Shown in pieces: positions 5,867-8,112 of a stretch of 8,112 bases of DNA (position 1 is its first letter; the number at the start of each line of letters is the position of its first letter). Position numbers and translations under genes: made by a program. The notes under the pieces were generated by a model. That model made no database searches, was not told the origin of the DNA, and saw nothing but the letters and a program-made list of their open reading frames with translations. The stretch lies in NCBI GenBank assembly GCA_023439605.1, contig JAEXNS010000241.1, positions 1-8,112 of the forward strand, written 5' to 3'. This stretch comes from Bacillota bacterium. GTDB lineage: Bacteria > Bacillota > Clostridia > Oscillospirales > Ruminococcaceae.

Positions 5867-5904
5867 TTTTAACCAACCAGTAATGAGATGCTGGTTGGTT
5901 AAAA
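5867..5904 (+). other. Perfect 14-bp intergenic hairpin abutting the response regulator ribosome binding site
   Basis: TTTTAACCAACCAG (5867-5880) and CTGGTTGGTTAAAA (5891-5904) are fully complementary around a 10-base loop, TAATGAGATG. The 3' arm runs straight into the Shine-Dalgarno sequence GGAGGT (5905-5910). On the + strand no T tract follows the stem, so it is not a standard intrinsic terminator for the DUF4342 gene. It is better read as an mRNA-stability, processing or translation-control hairpin that sets regulator level relative to DUF4342. On the minus strand the stem is followed by a T-rich run, so it could stop antisense transcription. Confidence 0.8.
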
Positions 5905-5914
5905 GGAGGTTAAT

Positions 5915-6601
5915 ATGTTGCCAAATATACTTATTATTGAAGATGAAGAAAAGCTTGCTAGATTTGTAGAACTTGAATTAATTCATGAAGGTTATTCAGT
6001 AAGTAAAGCTACAGATGGAAGAGCTGGTCTTGAACTTGCAGAAAGTGGTGTTTATGATTTAGTATTACTAGATATTATGTTACCATATTTAAATGGAATA
6101 GAAGTATTGAGGCGACTAAGAAAAACCTCGGATGTCCCTATTATAATGTTAACTGCTAGAGATGCTGTTATGGATAAAGTTTCAGGCCTTGATATGGGTG
6201 CAGATGATTACATTACAAAACCGTTTGCAATAGAAGAATTGTTAGCAAGAATAAGAAAGGCATTAAAGAAAAATACAATTAAAGAACAACAAAACAAGGA
6301 AGAAAACCTAATAAATATAAATAAATTATCTATAGATATTGCGAGACATATAGTGACTTATGAAGGCGATATTATAGAGCTTACAAATAAAGAATTTAAT
6401 TTATTACTATATCTTATGCAAAATAAATCTATTGTATTATCAAGAGAAATGTTACTTGAAAGGGTTTGGGGCTATGATTATTTGGGTGAAACAAATATTG
6501 TGGACGTATATGTAAGATATGTAAGGAGTAAGATAGACGATAAATATAATGTTAAAATAATACAAACTGTTAGAGGAGTAGGCTATGTAATAAAAGAATG
6601 A
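5915..6601 (+). CDS. OmpR/PhoB-family response regulator
   Basis: 228 residues, normal length for the family. The receiver domain (about 4-118) has the acidic pair E9/D10, phosphoacceptor D53 (LVLLDIMLP), switch residue T80 (IIMLTARD) and K102 (ITKPFA). The C-terminal winged-helix DNA-binding domain (about 130-228) shows the usual ELTNKEFNLLLYLMQN, REMLLERVWGYDY, a recognition helix around NIVDVYVRYVRSKID, and VRGVGYVIKE. It should be phosphorylated by the histidine kinase encoded immediately downstream and bind tandem DNA repeats as a dimer. The ATG follows GGAGGT at 5905-5910. It lies 55 bp after the DUF4342 gene and overlaps the kinase by four bases (ATGA). The regulon cannot be told from sequence; the 11-bp repeats upstream of the operon are a candidate target. 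Confidence 0.95.
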   Translation: MLPNILIIEDEEKLARFVELELIHEGYSVSKATDGRAGLELAESGVYDLVLLDIMLPYLNGIEVLRRLRKTSDVPIIMLTARDAVMDKVSGLDMGADDYITKPFAIEELLARIRKALKKNTIKEQQNKEENLININKLSIDIARHIVTYEGDIIELTNKEFNLLLYLMQNKSIVLSREMLLERVWGYDYLGETNIVDVYVRYVRSKIDDKYNVKIIQTVRGVGYVIKE

Positions 6602-7902
6602 AAGAGATGGTAAATTTGAAAGAAAAAAAATTTGCACCTAAAATGACATCTATAGCCAGAAAGCTAAATGCTAGCTGGCTTTTTCATCTTATAAAAATTT
6701 TTACTGCATTAAATATATTTTTTTCAGTTATATCTGTATTTGCGTGGAGAATAATAACAGAGAGTAAAATTTTTAGTTATGATATTTTTGAATTTTACAA
6801 TCATAAATTAAAAGGTGATTTTATATATTCAAAAGAAGGAACATTTTTGGATTTAATAAAAAGTGTAGAATATGTAATACCTGATTTAGATAAAACTATA
6901 CAAGCAGGAGACTTCTTTTTGGGAATGCTTTTAACAAGTATACCGTTGCTTGTTTTAGAAGGTTTTGTATTCATTTCTAGTGTTGGTTTAGTTAATAAAA
7001 AAATAAAGAAAAACTTATTGCCTATAGATCAAATTACCATTAAAACAAAAAATTTAAGTAATGCTTCTACTTTTAACTTACATAAGCTTGAGGATGCGTT
7101 AGGCAAAATCGATATTATGAGTGAAGAGGATAGAATAAATACAGGGAATCATGATTTAATAGGACTTGAAGAAGCTATAAACGACTTGATAAAGAGGATG
7201 AAAGAAAGTTATATATATCAAGCAAGATTTGTGTCAGATGCATCTCATGAACTCAGAACACCTATTTCAGTAATACAAGGTTATGCAAACATGCTAGATA
7301 GATGGGGAAAAGGTGACGAAAAAATATTGGAAGAATCAATAAATGCAATAAAAAGCGAATCAGAGCATATGAAAAAATTAGTAGAACAGCTGTTGTTTTT
7401 GGCTAGAGGGGATAATGGTAAAAATCAAATGATTTTTGAATCATTTTGCATTTCAAAAATGATAAAAGAATTATATGAAGAGTATAAAATGGTCGATAAA
7501 AAACATGAGTATATAATGGACTTAAAGGATGATTTATTTGCCTATGGTGATTTATCAATGCTAAAACAGACTGCAAGAATACTTATAGACAATGCTTCCA
7601 AGTATACTTCAGAAGGTGATAACATAATTTTAAGAACTAAAATCAACAAAAAAAATGATGTATGTTTTGAAATTCAAGATTCAGGAATTGGAATAGAAGA
7701 AAAAGATTTGCCACATATTTTTAATAGATTTTTCCGTTCAGATCCAGATAGAAACAGAAATACAGGTGGTACAGGATTGGGTTTATCAATAGCAAAATGG
7801 ATAGTTGAACAACACAAAGGATATTTTGAAATATTGAGTGTATTAGATATAGGAACAAGAATAACGGTATGTCTACCTAATTTTATAGAAAATGAACAAT
7901 AA
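6598..7902 (+). CDS. Membrane sensor histidine kinase
   Basis: 434 residues. Two hydrophobic segments (about 29-53 and 106-132) bracket a short extracytoplasmic sensor loop of some 50 residues rich in aromatics. A HAMP-like linker follows (LLPIDQI near 141, then a second helix to about 205); it is divergent. The dimerization/phosphotransfer H-box is ASHELRTP with H217. The ATPase domain has the N-box with N332 (LIDNASKYT), the G1 box DSGIGIEEKDLP at 361, the F box FNRFFRSD at 375 and the G2 box GGTGLGLSIA at 390. All catalytic features are present, so it should be an active kinase for the overlapping response regulator. The ATGA overlap suggests translational coupling. An ATG nine bases later is an alternative start, since the nearest GAGGAG is about 19 bases upstream. 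The ligand is unknown. An element fragment begins two bases after the stop codon. Confidence 0.95.
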   Translation: MKEMVNLKEKKFAPKMTSIARKLNASWLFHLIKIFTALNIFFSVISVFAWRIITESKIFSYDIFEFYNHKLKGDFIYSKEGTFLDLIKSVEYVIPDLDKTIQAGDFFLGMLLTSIPLLVLEGFVFISSVGLVNKKIKKNLLPIDQITIKTKNLSNASTFNLHKLEDALGKIDIMSEEDRINTGNHDLIGLEEAINDLIKRMKESYIYQARFVSDASHELRTPISVIQGYANMLDRWGKGDEKILEESINAIKSESEHMKKLVEQLLFLARGDNGKNQMIFESFCISKMIKELYEEYKMVDKKHEYIMDLKDDLFAYGDLSMLKQTARILIDNASKYTSEGDNIILRTKINKKNDVCFEIQDSGIGIEEKDLPHIFNRFFRSDPDRNRNTGGTGLGLSIAKWIVEQHKGYFEILSVLDIGTRITVCLPNFIENEQ

Positions 7903-7904
7903 AG

Positions 7905-7998
7905 ATTAATATTCAGCCGATAAAGGTAAAGTTTAGGGGTTTTACCAGGGTTTCGACTCTGCAGAGACGACTGGACTTTCCGGTTGCCCAATGTCGTC
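7905..7998 (+). repeat. Half copy of the inverted-repeat element, compact hairpin form
   Basis: The start ATTAATATTCAGCC and the blocks ATAAAGGTAAAGTTTA and TTTCGACTCT match the reverse complement of the element at 4738-4871. A 34-base core matches at about 26 positions; similarity fades after about 7985 and no right terminal repeat is found within the window. The fragment folds by itself: GGTAAA/TTTACC (7925-7930 with 7941-7946), TCG-A-CTC/GAG-A-CGA (7953-7970), ACTGG/CCGGT (7970-7974 with 7980-7984), and an alternative GACGAC/GTCGTC (7966-7971 with 7993-7998). It is in the same orientation as the kinase gene and starts two bases after its stop codon, so it forms the 3' end of that transcript or the leader of a gene beyond the window. 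Either the right half was lost, or this is a variant with a different 3' part. Confidence 0.6.
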
Positions 7999-8079
7999 AA
8001 CTTAAGCAAAATGCAAAAATAAAATTCAAACAAAGTTAAATTAATTTTCACATTTATCCTAAAAAACGGCACAACAAAT

Positions 8080-8104
8080 AAACCCTCTAGAGTGAGTGGT
8101 TTTT
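8080..8104 (+). terminator. Possible intrinsic terminator after the two-component operon
   Basis: AAACC-CTC (8080-8087) pairs with GAG and GGTTT (8094-8102), with one bulged T, around the loop TAGAGT. The 3' arm merges into a run of five T (8100-8104). The stem is modest and the T run short, so this is a weak call. It is the only hairpin with a T tract seen after the kinase gene. The rest of 7999-8079 is AT-rich with no gene or motif I can support. Confidence 0.35.
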
Positions 8105-8112
8105 GGAATTAT

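Noticed and set aside
5867..5904. The 14-bp hairpin as an intrinsic terminator of the DUF4342 gene
   Set aside because: On the coding strand the stem is followed by GGAGGT and no T tract, so read-through into the regulator is expected.
7674..8072. A 132-codon open frame on the minus strand overlapping the kinase C-terminus
   Set aside because: It is antisense to the conserved ATPase domain and runs through the repeat element, with no recognisable domain.

Overview
The window is very AT-rich and looks like a chromosomal segment of a strictly anaerobic low-GC Firmicute, probably a Clostridia-type bacterium. The reasons are strong AGGAGG ribosome binding sites, sigma-A-like promoters, a DUF445 membrane protein, a ferredoxin-linked [FeFe]-hydrogenase-like protein with a sensor-type architecture, and an OmpR/histidine kinase pair of Gram-positive style. 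I cannot name the species.

Layout: three genes run leftward in the first 4.7 kb. From promoter-distal to promoter-proximal these are a zinc-ribbon/PASTA/WSxW-repeat protein (140-1762), a DUF445 protein (1970-2863) and a hydrogenase-like Fe-S protein (2978-4669). Each has its own plausible promoter. A 620-bp divergent intergenic region (4670-5289) separates them from a rightward cluster: a DUF4342 protein with a UBA/TS-N-like N-terminus (5290-5859), a response regulator (5915-6601) and a sensor histidine kinase overlapping it by 4 bp (6598-7902). The rightward genes look like one operon, with a perfect 14-bp hairpin directly before the regulator's Shine-Dalgarno sequence. Four tandem 11-bp direct repeats lie upstream of the operon and are a candidate binding site for an OmpR-family regulator, possibly the encoded one.

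The most unusual signal is a family of short, non-coding, dispersed inverted-repeat elements. Two full copies (1790-1923 and 4738-4871) are both exactly 134 bp, align without gaps at about 72% identity (hand count), share the terminal inverted repeat GTTACTATTCAGCC, and are flanked by 8-bp direct repeats (ATTTTTAA perfect at one copy; AATTATAT/AATAATAT at the other). This is the signature of a non-autonomous transposable element (MITE-like). A third copy is cut by the left edge of the window (1-46). A fourth, 7905 to about 7990, keeps only half of the element and starts two bases after the kinase stop codon. The interior keeps small hairpins with a shared loop, so the element may also act as a structured RNA. 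Both full copies lie, in the same orientation, between a candidate promoter and the ribosome binding site of the downstream gene, so they are probably transcribed as 5' leaders. I could not match the family to any riboswitch or repeat class I know.
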